DNA from: Gonatopus flavifemur
Lineage: Eukaryota; Arthropoda; Insecta; Hymenoptera; Dryinidae
Reading direction: 5' to 3'
Length of the DNA: 64,000 bases
Assembly (NCBI GenBank): GCA_018340375.1
Contig: JAFFJZ010000010.1
Span: forward strand, 8,742,001-8,806,000
Under the pieces are notes generated by a model, which did not search any database, was not told where the DNA came from, and saw nothing but the letters and a program-made list of their open reading frames with translations. Made by a program: the position numbers and the translations under genes. Shown here piece by piece: positions 12,244 to 25,200 of this stretch. Position 1 is the stretch's first letter. Each line of letters begins with the position of its first letter.

Positions 12244-13687
12244 TTAATTCATGGGTGAGAAAGTTACTTTATGACATTCTCGTCCGGATTTAATCAATTT
12301 CAAATACCGAATATTCCCCTGTAGAAATTTGATCAGGCGTGCCCTATTTTTAATAAGGTCCTGATCAGGTTAGAATCCGGAAACCTTGAATAAGGAAAAT
12401 CTTATGTTGCCCTCACAAGGGACTCATCTATCTGAATTCCCTAATAAGATTCAAATCGAGCGAAATAGGGAAAAACCGTAACGAAACCTGGCCCTGGTAT
12501 TTTTCCATCCAAAATTTCTACTAAGGTCGTTTCTACTAACTAAATTCACTGTGACAGTGGATTCTCATTTGGCTAGGTACCTTTGGCTGAAACCACACAT
12601 CTTTTGATGTGACAGAAATCTATTTCCTATCACAGCAATCTTATTAGCTATGACAGCAAAACATGTCGACTCCCGCAACTAAAGTCAGGTTTGCTATTTT
12701 TTAAATAATACTGAAAATTGTACAACCTTAACGAATAATTTGCTGCTATGTCTAAATACCTATGTTGGCACAAATTCATTTTCTCTGTCTTTTGAGCAAA
12801 AAGTGAGACAGCCAAATCACATTTTATTGTCCCAACGAATGTTGTGGTTGTTTTCTCAGTATGAGGAACAGACTGGGATTCTTTGAGAAAATCGCTGTGC
12901 ATTCGGTAAATATTAATAGAAAATATCTCTCCAAACCGTTTGAAAAATCACTTATTTTTATAGACTACACAGTAATTTTTTTTCAGAATTCCCAATTTCC
13001 CCGCAGTTACTGGAATTTTGCGTTAATTTTTTAAAGGAAATTTTCTCAATATATAGTTGATGTATAATGTTTATATAATTCTCTTATGAAAAACATTGAT
13101 TTCAATTCATGGTGGGAACAAAGAAAGAAGGGAGCGTTGCACATTTCCTGCATATTTCAGTCAAAGTTTATATTTATAATATCACGCGAGAATATTTTGA
13201 GAGTCAACGCAGGTAAAAAATGATGTCCTTCTCTTATGTGTACCCAAATGATTACGTAAATACGAACTGATTCTGAATGTGAGGAAAACGAAAGGGAAAT
13301 CCTCCATTTAGAACATGATTCTTTCAATCGTTCGTCTAATTTTTGTAAATATACTCGGAGTATTGAATCACTTTGGTAAATCATTCTTCTTCTATGTTTA
13401 ATTTCAATGAATCATCTCACAATTGCAAACCAAATCAACGTCAATCACACCTGAGTCAACTCGGTAACTTATCGTGAGTAATCTATTATAGTATATCATC
13501 AGAAATTTTATTATAAATCCATCGCAACGCCTTATAAATTAACCGAGGAAGCGAAGGTCGGTGATTCAATTAATAACTACACCCCACGATTATAATTTCT
13601 AAATTTCCTCCATCGACGATTGTGTATTATTAATATAAAAATATAATCTAAAAATTATGGCATCACGTTTCATATTTTGTTACCCTA
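12244..13687. other. Intergenic sequence with fragments of themed repeats
   Basis: At 12280-12500 words such as CCTGATCAGG and AATAAGATT recur, resembling the elements at 44191-44293. At 12540-12655 the word TGACAG recurs. No complete terminal repeats and no gene were found. Confidence 0.35.
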
Positions 13688-13938
13688 CTCTCTAAATCTG
13701 GGAGAGTGAAAAATCACGTGTTTCACTCCTCTAAGTCTCAGAAGTAAGCCAATCCGCTTCGAATGGGATTTTCACTCTTTTGTAGTGAAAAATTCACTCT
13801 AGAATTTGAGTGGCTGTGAGTTTCTAACCTCAAAGCTTGGAATATCACTCTAAAAGAGTGAAAATTTCACTCCAAATTTCGACGGGCTCACTTTTGGCTG
13901 GCTAAAGAGTGAAATCTCACTCTCAAAATTTTAGAGAG
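13688..13938. mobile_element. TACTCTCTAAATCTG-family hairpin element, GAGTGAAA theme
   Basis: Bounded by CTCTCTAAATCT and its complement, with TA on both sides (13686-13687 and 13939-13940), so a Tc1/mariner-type TA target is likely. The interior repeats GAGTGAAA and TTTCACTC in both orientations. Other copies with the same ends lie at 29276-30806 and 31293-31529, but these carry a CACTGATTCAGTG theme. Confidence 0.8.
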
Positions 13939-14129
13939 TACAATTATACAATGCTGAGAATAACGTAATTCTTTCTTTGCTCTCGAGATCAGGTTTTTTC
14001 AATCAAGAGAAGGGATATCGTTGGCCATCTCGTTGTTTTACAAGTCAAGAAAAGTGAATTTGCACTTGTCCCATGCAAAAACTGATGATCAGTTAAGTTA
14101 TGGAATAACGTTATTTGTGAACCACCAAC

Positions 14130-14155
14130 CAGTGATGGGTACGTGCCCATCACTG
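14130..14155. repeat. Perfect 26-base palindrome of two CAGTGATGGG termini
   Basis: CAGTGATGGGTACGTGCCCATCACTG reads as two hAT-like ends fused head to head around ACGT, except for one central mismatch pair. It may be the remnant of an element that lost its interior. Confidence 0.55.
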
Positions 14156-15688
14156 CCGCCAACCCTTGGTCCTTGCTAAACAACATTGGACAAGTATCGA
14201 ATAACGTTGGCGAATTAGGGTTTCGTCTTCATCGCAACATCAGTGAATCAATCAATCTTACCACACTGTTGGCGATCAGTGTTAAAACAGTACAGTTTCG
14301 ATTTTTACATTTGATCCAAATCTAGCTTTTTCCACTTGGGGTTGTGAATATTTGAATTCTCTGAATCGTGATATAGAAAAACCAGAACACTCAATACGCT
14401 AGAAGCATTCCAACACTGCCAATTCACGTGCGTTGTTCCAGCTCATCGAATACTTCAATTATGGAGGATATTGAAACGATAGATATCCTTATTTGGAAAC
14501 AAAACATCATTGTAAAAATGAAAATGATCGAATGTGACTAAATTCTAGTTTGAAAATTGATTGGAATCCAGTCATTCTTATTGTATCGGCATTTTTCGAT
14601 TCAAACAGGCCTAGCTTTGGCTCCATCTTGAAATAAGCTGATATTCGGGATGGAAGTGAGTTTTCTTTTTTACTTGGATATATTAAGAATAAGCGCTCAG
14701 CGTTGTATGTACGATTATAATTACAACACCCTTGTTTCTTCCTTGTGTATTCCAGCAATAAACAATGTGAAGATATGGACAAATCGGTGATGCCATCTGG
14801 AAGTATTGCATTGGGTCATATTGATGACTCTATGATCCAAATAAAGACATTCCCTAACTCTTTTCAGGCCCTGATTAGAGCTGAAGAGATGTCATCAGAC
14901 TCTCACCAGGCCCTAATGATATGTCATACCCTGTGAAAAATTTCATCGTTTGAAATCCAAAGACAAAACATTCACAGTAAAGGGTAAAACTTACTTTCAT
15001 CTTGGATATCAGCTTGATTCAAGATGCAGGAAGAAAGTCAGTACCAAAAACAAATGCCGACACAATGGAAAAGGCTGAGATTCAATCAAATTAAGATGTA
15101 GCCACATTCAGTCTGACTTTTTACAGTGTTGAGGAGCTCTTAAACTAACCCTTTGTATCCCAAAAGAATTCTTGGGATTCTTGTGTGCTACCAAAATTTT
15201 TGAACGTCTCTAGCTTACGAACTCAAATAAAACTTTTTATCATAAAACATGTCTCAATTTTTACTAGAAAATTGTTTTTTCAACATAAGTTCAACTGGTT
15301 AGAATGTCAATCTTTTCATGGTTTCAATGTAATTGACAGAGAATTCTCTCCGATGGCGGTACTCAATTGATTTTCATTGAAGAACATTTTCTCAATCATT
15401 TTTATGATAAAAAATTATTGTACTTCGAGCGAATCACTTATAATTTTGGATATATATCCATATAAGAAATTCCCACAACGAGGAACAAATAACACAATAA
15501 ATCTTTTGTTCGCTCGTAAGTCATTGTCATCGATTGTTGCTCAGGCATGAACGGCATGTGCTCGTAAATTCGCATTACTATCGTACGCATGAATCCTTTC
15601 ACTATAGGCAAGAGAAAATACAATCGCGCATGCGCCAGGGTTTTCTAAACGTATCATTTATAAATATACACACACGTACACCTACACA
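14156..15688. other. Intergenic sequence, no gene seen
   Basis: Short open frames only. At 14840-14940 the words CAGGCCCTGAT and CAGGCCCTAAT recur, another small themed repeat. Nothing else stands out. Confidence 0.35.
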
Positions 15689-15709
15689 CTCTCTCTCTCT
15701 CTCTCTCTC
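15689..15709. repeat. (CT)n microsatellite
   Basis: A run of about ten CT units, preceded by CA-rich sequence from 15668. A run of ten C residues follows at about 15917-15926. Confidence 0.9.
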
Positions 15710-16441
15710 CTTTTCGCTCCATTGAACTCATTGATACACTCAGGTAAATGCGAAGGTTCAATTAAATCAAATATTATTTCACGTGTATCTGAGTTGTATC
15801 GCGTGTGTATATCATGTTATATTATATTTCCATAATCTATGCCGTACCTATGGTTCTATCTTCACCTTAACGGCATTCACCACCTTCCCAAAAAGTTACT
15901 AGATTCCAAAATCGCCCCCCCCCCCCAGTTTTCTCAGAAACGAACAAATAAAATGAAAAATAAAGAGTGACTGCACTTTCTTTGATATGCTAAGAAGATG
16001 CACCTGATCATTAAAATCGATTATATTCATTGATCGTTGAGAAAACTGGGGGGAGAGATCTAGTAACTTGGCTTGTGGTGAATCGCCTTAAGAGAATACA
16101 AACGTAACTATTCAAACACATTGATTAGAAAATCACTACATTCCTATAACATAAGAACCCTGTTGAAAATATTCCATGAAATCTCATTGACGAGTGGGAA
16201 ATTGAATGAATTCCAATGGAATTTGATGGTATTCAATCAGAACTTTGAACACTTTCAATGGGATTTTATGGAATATTTCCACCGGGGAAGAGAGGCTTGG
16301 AAAAATTTTGGTATCTTCCTCAACATAGAAAACGATTACAATACAGATTCTGTCGGTAACTGATAAGTCGGATGCAACTAGCTATGGTTGGGTGAAACTA
16401 GGGAGTCAGTTAAAATTCGATCGATTGAATTTTATAGAATT
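15710..16441. other. Intergenic sequence
   Basis: Contains the poly-C run near 15917 and an imperfect inverted match: CCCCCAGTTTTCTCA at about 15921 against TGAGAAAACTGGGGGG at about 16035. This suggests another degraded hairpin element spanning roughly 15875-16090. No gene seen. Confidence 0.4.
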
Positions 16442-16655
16442 CACGGAAAAAATAATTTAGCTGCAGCAGCTAAGTGGCTAGCACGGACACGGAAAGCCAT
16501 TAAATTGACTCCTGCAGCTAAATTTTAGCTGTGACAGCAAAAAAATGTGCATTTGTAGTTAATTTATTTGCGGTAACAGCTAAAATTTAGCTAATTTAAT
16601 GGCTGTCCGTGTCCGTGCTAGCTACTTAGCCGCTGCAGCTAAATTATTTTTTCTG
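16442..16655. mobile_element. Hairpin element, TAGCTGCAGC theme, CACGGAAAAAA ends
   Basis: Inverted arms of about 64 bases with four mismatches (left 16443-16506, right 16592-16655). The interior reiterates TTTAGCTG and CAGCTAAA. The termini CACGGAAAAAA and TTTTTTCTGT resemble the CACGGAGAAAAA family that is abundant from 27 to 60 kb. Confidence 0.8.
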
Positions 16656-17640
16656 TATGCAATTCATCCATTACAAAATCAGTGTTGTAATATCACGAAA
16701 CTGAGAACACGAGGGAATTATATTTTCAAGTTTGTAAAAATGTACTCTGGTTTTGAAAATTATATTTAAATTGTAAACTTGCAATGCACAAATAATTGTA
16801 CAATTTTTATGCTCAGCGTTGAAATTTTACATGTACTTGTGGAACTGTAACGCTCAACATAGTTGATGAAGTTACCAACAGTGAATGTGAACAAATCAGA
16901 GAAACTGTGTTATTCACAATGTTTTTTGTGAATGTCTTCCGCTGAGCGTGATGAAAATACAGTGGATTCATTATCACTTTGTACTTGTTCCTGGATTACT
17001 GAAATTTCACTCTAATTCTTCAAGCAAAACTCTTTCTTTTGTTTATAAGAGTATATTAGCGAGATTTATATTCATTCATTTAACATGGCGAAGGATTTTT
17101 ATATTCCAGGTGAAACTCTGTGAACTTTTTCGCATCGTTGATAAATTATATTTTGGATTCAAAATTGGATATAACACGAATGAAAAGGAATCCTAACAAC
17201 ACTGTGTTATTTTGATGCAAATATCGGAATTTTTATTGTGAATTTTATATTTTCGAAGAAGATCCGTGATCAGCGACTCTAAACGACATCCCCCGAGTTA
17301 ATGGAGGGCGATATTTGATTTGTATTAATTATTAACTCCTTTTACACCATTTGTATCAAACTTTGACCAATATTTTTAATGAATCACCTCGATAAATTTC
17401 CAATTTTTTATGGGATATAATTGATTTTTAACAGGAATTTTCAATTTTTTAAAAACATATCATCGAAGATAATAAGTCTCCAAATTCGTTATTTCAAGAA
17501 AACATTTGGAAAAATTTTCAAAATTATGTAATCATAAGAAGTAGAAATCATCTATTCAATCTAGCAAATATGTCAGAATCATTTCGATCCATCGTTAATT
17601 AAAACTTGTTTGGATATTGCGAATTTGTAGAAATGGGACG
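16656..17640. other. AT-rich intergenic sequence, no gene seen
   Basis: No conserved reading, RNA gene or repeat structure was recognised. Confidence 0.35.
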
Positions 17641-17972
17641 TACCCAACCAGAAATTGACAACAGGCGCAGTACTGCACCAGTACTAGCCAAGACTGGCAG
17701 GGTACTGGCATTTGTCTGGAATGATAACGCTTTTCAGCACTGGGGATTGAGTACTGATACCATTATTCGCAATCAGTGCAGGGCCAGTACTGGGTTAGTA
17801 TCTGGCTGGTATTGAGTTCTCAGTACTGGTTTAACAGTACAGGCATAGTACTGTATTTTTATATATCCAGTACTGATCCCGTACGTGTTGACCAAGTGTT
17901 GAAGACCCAATACTGGCACTGTACTGCACCTGTTGTCAACATTGGCATATTATGGATTTTTCTGATTGGGTA
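17641..17972. mobile_element. Inverted-repeat element, CAGTACTG theme
   Basis: Ends TACCCAACCAGAAA and its complement (13 of 14 match). Beyond them the arms pair GACAACAGG with CCTGTTGTC. The interior carries about ten copies of CAGTACTG, GTACTGG or CCAGTACT, a palindromic word repeated as the internal theme. Confidence 0.75.
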
Positions 17973-19512
17973 GTGCTAAAAATTCGTTTATGATTTCTAC
18001 GTTTGAATAAAACAAGACCAAAAGAGTATTGAACACAGTTTGAAAGTTTATCCCCTCAGATCGTTCAAGTTTCTTTTTATATTCTTGGAATAGTTTCCGG
18101 TAACTGTTGTTTCATCAAGTTCGTCTCACCTAATGTGTGTTTGGAAAATATTACATGGGTTTTTAATATCATCCTCAATCGCATTTATCACAAATGAGAG
18201 TTTAGGCTTTCAGAATGAGAATATCCTCTATTTTTTGGTTTTTTCACCTCTTTGCACTGTGATTTACAGCAGCGATGTACATGGATATGCATGACCCTGT
18301 ATACGTGCAAGACCGCTTGAAGCCACGTGCAAGGAGAATAATAACCGAATGTAGGAAACAATGATAAGACCATTTGAAGAGAAAAGTCAAGCGAAGCAAC
18401 TGTTGTTTGCTTGCCTCACTTTGAAGCAGTTCTATGCATCATATTTTCTGGGTCGAAATGTTTTTATGCGAGCATAAAGAAGAACAAGTTCAGAGTGATA
18501 ACAATTTCTGATATAGCTGGAACAGCAGGCTATTTGTAATCACAACATTATTGTCAACTATGACAGTGGTTTTTAAACTTAATTGTAATGAATGATCAGC
18601 AACATCCATATAAAAACAAGCGAATCTTTTTTCTCCGTGTATAATCACATTTTTCTGGTACAGGGGATTTGATTACAGCAAAAGGAAACGAAAAAAAACT
18701 GGATTTTAACTTGGTTTACGTGATACGTAACAGTATGCATTTCATAACAACAGTCAACGTATTAAAATAGTGAACAAAAAAATGCTCGTGTAAATATACA
18801 ACGATGTCATATAATTTCTTTTCAAATCATCCTTGGCTACATTAGAAAGACACATTGATGTGAGATGAAACGAACATCTGGCGAGCATCGGAGACAAACA
18901 AATGTATGTGTGCGCCTTGTAAAGATGATTGTACTCGAGCACATTCTACTTCGTTCCAACAAATGCACTTAATGAATCATACAAAAGGGATATTCATTTC
19001 ACATGCAAGTTAGGAAATACTTTTTTCCATGTATATCTTTTCTGAATTATCGAATGAATCCTTAATTTTTTTCACTATGCACAGTCTTTCGGGTCATAAA
19101 AATTTACCTTATTTTTTCTATTCTTTTTGCTCCAAATGTTTTCAATGTTCATCTTTAAATTCAATTTGTAATAATAATAATCAAAGTGTCGTTTCATCTC
19201 GATATCACCGAATTGAAGTGATCATATTCGAATTATTCTAGCAACGAGGATCCATTTCAATAAGGACATTTTTAGAACGTGAAGCATCGAACCCTGTTAG
19301 GAATTTCTGCATTAATTTTAATGTTTTTGTACATTAAATGTAATGTAGAATGTGTAGGGAACCTGAATTCATCTACGTGATTGAAAAAAAACTTCCGGAT
19401 ATTTCTGACAGTGAAGAATTGATGCAAAGAAAATAACCAATTTTCCATTTCATTGTGACCTTTTCAAATGACGTGAAGTGAACAGCACTACTAAAAATTT
19501 GTAATTTGCAAA
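17973..19512. other. Intergenic sequence with one solo element end
   Basis: TTTTTTCTCCGTGTA at about 18638-18652 is a lone right terminus of the CACGGAGAAAAA family. No gene was recognised. Confidence 0.4.
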
Positions 19513-19633
19513 CCCTAGTAGAAATCATTCCTAGGCCCTCCTTCGCCCCTTACCTGGCGCTATGGAGGCAAACTTGGCGTATCCCTGGGCCTTATATGGG
19601 CCAGTGAACTGCCTCATATGATTTCTACCAGGG
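19513..19633. mobile_element. Small inverted-repeat element (CCCTAGTAGAAATCAT ends)
   Basis: A 121-base element with 16-base inverted termini (15 matches) at 19513-19528 and 19618-19633. The interior is GC-richer and includes GGGCC words. Confidence 0.65.
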
Positions 19634-19748
19634 AAGACTCCACAGAGATCAACTCTTCATAATAAGCAATGCCAAGGCGTTTAATTCTAAGGGTTCTAAG
19701 TTGCTCCAGCGAAGATTCGCTGTGCGGTCTTCCACGGCTTGCAAAATT

Positions 19749-19869
19749 AAATAAATTTTGAGCTTCCGGAGTGGAGCCGCCCTGAAGGAGCCAGCTGCAA
19801 TGATGGCGAAACGTCAGCAACCAACCGATACAAGACGTGGCTCCACTTCGGAAGCTCAAAATTTATTTT
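19749..19869. mobile_element. Hairpin with GC-rich loop
   Basis: Arms of about 30 bases (19749-19778 and 19839-19869) pair around TTTTGAGCTTCCGGAGTGGA. The loop is distinctly GC-richer than the flanks. It could be a MITE or the inverted end of a decayed retroelement; the loop is too short to decide. Confidence 0.55.
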
Positions 19870-21065
19870 ATGAAAATATACATTGAAGGACACCTAGTAT
19901 AGCGATCGTTAGGGAGCCAGGCGAATCAATTATACATATTAATTATAGACAAATTCAATGATGATGAACAAAAATTCCACATCGTTTTCGAATCTCCAAT
20001 TTTGTTTATGGAAAGCAATATTTGTGTTAACGTTGATTTAGTTGGACATAATATTTCATTTTGTTTGTTCTATTTTTACCATCCGTCGAATCGAATAACT
20101 CTGTTAGAACTGTAAGCACGTACACGTAAACGTATCATATTCAATGAATGAAGAATTAACTTCAATCAGGAATTATAAACGATACACATGTACAAATGTA
20201 ATTCCACGAAGGTCGGATATAATCAAAGTAAGGGATAATAAGTTGTACTAATCTTCTCCACGGATATTCATCTTGCAAGGCATAATCAATCATCGAATTA
20301 CCAATTCAATTATTAGTAGATTCGAAAACATGTGATCAAATTACACTTGGATAAAAAATAAGCAATGGATCACTGTAAAAAGTGTCCTGCTTAAAAGATC
20401 CGATTCAAACGTATTGACTGGTCAATCAGTATGAATCAGATTTTTGTCCAGGAATTTTCCTGTTCGATCTTACTCAAACCGATTATATTTGAATGAGATT
20501 AAATAGGACAATTCCGGGGCAAAAATCTGATTCAAACTGATTCAGGGTGTAGCTTCAATTGGCTGCGTCTTAAATTCAGTTATGAGCTTAAAAACTTTCC
20601 TTTTACATTCTTTAGTGATCCCTACAAAAAATGTTGTCAATTCTCTAACGCATAAGCCAGATTTTCAATAAAACAAAAAACAAATATAGTTCTCCATTGT
20701 TTGACAATTTTGTAAAAAATTCCAAAAGTTTTCAACAATATCCAATGAAAATTCGAAAGAAAGTCTCAAACTCGGATTATGTCATGACTGAATCTAAGAC
20801 GCAGATGAGAATGGTTCTTTTTGGTAGAAATAATTTATGGTATCTCCTAGGTTTTGTCGGCGCTAAGTCAAGATCTAGCCAAGCCTGGTCAACTCCTGAA
20901 GAGAGCTGAAGATCGCCACGAATTATTTCTATCTGTAATTTTGAGTGTATAGGAAGCACAAGAAATTGAATTCCAGCCAGTTTTTGAAGTAAAACGCGGC
21001 CAATTCGAATCAGCCTGTATACAATTGGCCTGTTAATGTATAATATTACATACGTTGTACGAATG
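19870..21065. other. Intergenic sequence with a weak GATTCAAAC theme
   Basis: At 20375-20545 words such as CGATTCAAAC and CTGATTCAAAC recur around AGGACAATTCC, which suggests another degraded hairpin element. No gene seen. Confidence 0.35.
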
Positions 21066-21675
21066 ATTCATAACGAATACTTCAAAAGTATATAATCTCC
21101 AATATTTATGTATAATAATACACCCTCTTAATCTGACCGTCGAAATAATATCCAAGACAAATCTTCAATTCCAGGTGAAAACCGATTGGGCATACCATAA
21201 TTCATTCTTCTTCCTCTCTCTGAAGTCTCTTAGTCATCTTTTAGTCATTGTCCTCTTATTCAAAGTCGCCGTACCTCTCAACCCCCTTTGCCCCTTTACA
21301 TCTCTGTTCTCCACCCACTTTGCCGCGGTCGAAAAACGAGCGAGTAACTGGTTTAACCCGTCCGTTCGGTTAAACCACGAGAATAAGCGGCAGCAGCTCC
21401 AAGAGCCACACGTTTTCAAACGGCCAACTCTTCGACCGTATGATACAAAGTATGGCGAAGGAATTCATTATCCGAAATATAGAATGAAAGAGAAGTGTCT
21501 TGAAGAATTCAACATTCCAATCTCACAGATTGTAATATCAAAGTCGAGAACTGGAATCGAGGCTTTTATACGCGGTCGTGGCGGTGTTTATTCACACCAT
21601 AGACTAAGTTTTGTCACATCCCTTTCCTCCGTCATACGTTATTCCTCATTTTACCTTCTCTTTGTCTCATTTTGA
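21066..21675 (+). other. Long stop-free stretch, doubtful exon
   Basis: About 200 codons without a stop, no early ATG, and an acceptor-like TTCCAG at 21169-21174. It is less AT-rich than its surroundings, partly because of C/T-rich runs that lack stop codons. The translation matches no family I know. It could be an exon, an untranslated exon or chance. Nothing nearby supports a gene model. Confidence 0.2.
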
Positions 21676-22559
21676 CATTGTGTCGTTAGAATTAATGAAA
21701 TCCTAGCGCTGGAACTGTAGCCTACATCAAGAATTCCTGTACACGGCTAAAGTCCCAACGCTAGTATCACTTTAACGGATTTCTTTTCATTCGTCTTGAT
21801 ATCAACGATCATGCACTGATAAGAATATATATGAGAATCAGCATATTATGTGTTTAGCAGAAGGAGACAATAATCACCATTCACAGCATTATTTACGACA
21901 CAGGAACAGTTGGTATGTGTTGTGCAAAATAATCGTTATGCAAAAGCTATACCTCGTAATCGTATGAAATTTCATACGTTTCATTTCGAATCTCGACGTA
22001 ATAAACGGCGGATGACTATATCAAATATTTGAGTACAAGGCATTTACGTGTATACAAACGAAAGGAATTGAGATTTTGGTGTTTGATAGGGCACGAATTT
22101 GAATTTTCCATTCATTAACCCTTTGTCCGTCAACATTCTTGTTTTACTAAATTTAGTCTTGAATCATTCATGTTTTGATTGTTCTTTCGAAATATTGAAA
22201 AATGAGAGAATTAATTCATTTTATTAATATTCGGATCATTATCCCTGTTTATCTTGTTTCAAAAAGACCGAACATGATATGTTTCGCACGGACACAAATA
22301 ACTCGGGTTCACATACGGAGGTTTAAAATTACCGATCATGATCATGTTCAATCATATATCGTATGTGAAACCGGGTACCGATGTTACATAATTATTCTGC
22401 ATCATTAAAATTTTACGTGAGTGATTGAATACCGATGTAATCCATTCTTCATATCAATGCTGTGTCGCGGTACAATTTATTTTTCAACATCTAAAATTCC
22501 GAAAGATTGAAATTTGATTGTAACTATCGAATATATTCATTAAGAAGTCTTTCTGGTTG
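21676..22559. other. AT-rich sequence, no gene seen
   Basis: Only short open frames and no repeat structure recognised. Confidence 0.35.
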
Positions 22560-23170
22560 AAATTTTCAGGGAAAAATTTTTTTTCTCGTAGAAAAAATTG
22601 AGATATCGTTTTGAAAATTTGTAGGAATGTTTATTAGATCTTAAATATTACCAAAAAGTTTTTTTCAGATTCAAACAAATTTTTTTCCCGTTATACTAAT
22701 TTAAACAACAAAGAACACTTAAATAGTGACGGTGGGAGTGATTTGGGATGACCGGATGATCTGAAAAAAAAAATGGCGAATTATTCTTGGTTTGAGTGGT
22801 TATCGCATGAACTACGATCTTTTTGATTATTCAAAAATTTTCCGATTTCCCACCCTCAAAAATCGATGTTTTCGAAAAATGGCCGCCATTTTGTTAATTT
22901 TTCATCAAAAAAGATATCCCAGTTCATGCGATAGGCACTTCAACAAGAAAGGATTCGCCATTTTTTTTTTTAGATCATCCGGTCGCCCCAAATCACTCCC
23001 ACCATCATTTTTTGGTCGATTTTTGTTGAAATTAGTATAACGAAAAAAAAGTTTCAATCTGAAAAACATTTTGTAGTAATATTTAATGTTTGATAAACAT
23101 ATCTGCAAATTCTCAGAACGATATCTCAATTTTTTCTATGAGAAAAAAATGTTTGAAAAAAAAGACCGTT
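22560..23170. mobile_element. Large foldback element, two ~290-base inverted arms
   Basis: The left arm (about 22560-22855) and right arm (about 22880-23170) are inverted copies at moderate identity. Paired landmarks are GGGAGTGATTTGGG (22734) with CCCAAATCACTCCC (22987), GACCGGATGATCTGA with TAGATCATCCGGTCG, and GAGATATCGTTTTGA with AACGATATCTC. No open reading frame resembles a transposase, so it is non-autonomous or decayed. Confidence 0.75.
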
Positions 23171-25200
23171 GACCAAAAATTAGATGTTGAAAAGTAACTC
23201 ATCATTTTTTATTGTTATGCGGTTTGTACAAATAATACGTTATTATGCTTTTAATGTTGAAAAAATTTACAGGTGGAAAAAATAAGTTTATTTGAGCATA
23301 GTTTTTCAATAAAAAAAGGGAAGCATTTGACAAAGGAAATGCACTTTTTTCAATTTCTTCTCGATGGGTATGAAATGTTTTATGAGTTTTATTTACAATG
23401 TAACTGAAAAATCTACCAAAAATTTTTATTATTGAACAGTAAGCAATTAACCTGTACATTTTTGCAGAGAAAATACGTTAAAAGAAATGAAAACCATTAA
23501 ATTTCAATGAAACAGAATTTGTTTTGTTGAACAGAAATTTTTCACCTAACTCGAGTTATAACTACAGTTCAATTTTAACGTCAGTTGCAACCTCACTACT
23601 GAACTCAAAATTGTTTTTAATGTTCACTGGAATTATAGATGAATTTCATACTAGAATATTTATTTGGATTTTGTTTATAAACATGAATGAAGTCAATTGA
23701 ATTTTTAAATTTATACCCTAAATATAGATTTGGTATCCCCTTTTTTCATGTATTTTTATAATGGGTTCCTTAATAAAAAGTTATTTTTATAGTATAAATT
23801 GAATATTTTCAATCCTTTGAGTGCAGAGTACCACGCACAAGGCTGAATATCTTCATTAATCTTCATTGAATAATATCAATTTGATCTGAAAATTTGTTTG
23901 ATCCTTCTCAATCTATGATTCATCCTATTATATATCAGGAATTCAATAAATTGTCCTTTTTTATTCAAACTCTTACCTTTTTCAATTTGATTTTAACTTG
24001 AGTTTTTTAGATGATCTTTTAATCAACTTTTCATGTTCAATTTTTAACTTTACCTTATAGATAACAAAATGGTTATTCGTCTTCCACAATTAATCCATTG
24101 ATATAATATAGTAATTCATTTTAACTAAGTTTTTCCACTTTTTTCTACTTCATAAAAACTCACTATTTTTATTTTATAAAATCAACTAATCAACAATGAA
24201 ACAATATACGCAATTATTATTCCGCTTCTCTGATAAAATAAAAATGAAAATATATTCAAAAAAATGATTACATAAATAAATTATTTCATTATTCAAGCTT
24301 TTCCTTCACTTATTTCAATTCATAATATTTCCCTAAATTTGCGTTATATGAATCAAACTTTGATTAATTTTTTATTCTTGATCATCAATTTCACTTCATA
24401 AGTAAAAATAGTTTTATTCTCATTTCATAATTGGTTTATCAACATAATTAAATTCTCTTCTTGATTCTTTCTTAATCTTCTTCAAGATGTTTCATTCTTT
24501 CTACTCCATAAAAATTTCCTTTTGAATTTTTAGAGATTAATTAATTAATATAAAAATAATTTCTTTACTCACTATATTATCAGCCTCCTCTGCACTAATG
24601 AATATACTTTCCTCGACTAATTTAAAAATAATGTTGACTTTTTCATCAATGATCCATTCATGTTGAATGGTGTTGAATTCAACATTCACCCAAAAATTCA
24701 TATTATTCAACTTTTCAAATTTGTTTTCTTATCAATTTCCGATTTAAGATATAATATAAATTGCTCACACAAATAAAGCTCTAGATTAAAAAGATCAATA
24801 CGAATCAACAACGAACAATTTTTTCATTTCAATTTACCCATCAGTGATGAGAATAATTCATGCTTATTCAAATATTTCAGTCCTACGGATTCTTAATTTT
24901 ATTTGAAAAAAATATATATATTTCCAGCGATAATAACTATTCATCCAACACCTATTAATTTTGCAAGAATAAGATTGATAATTTCTTCAGCTGTTTGTTT
25001 GGGTGCATTATCATCAACTGCTCGAACTTTTGGATAATTCTGAGGATTTTTAATTAATTGAAATAAAATTGTTCAAAATTCAAAATAAATTTTCGATTTT
25101 CAATTAAATTTTATTTTTTGTGGAATTTTTCAAATTTACCATTTAAAATTTTCTCATAAACTAATAAGATGAGGCTAATAAGAATAATTTATATAATTTG
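23171..25200. other. Very AT-rich desert
   Basis: Extremely AT-rich sequence with many TTCATT and AATTTT words. A - strand reading at 25044-24941 encodes about 35 residues and follows an acceptor-like CCTCAG, but the product is not recognised. No repeat ends were seen. It could be an old intron or a matrix-attachment-like region; this is inference only. Confidence 0.4.
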
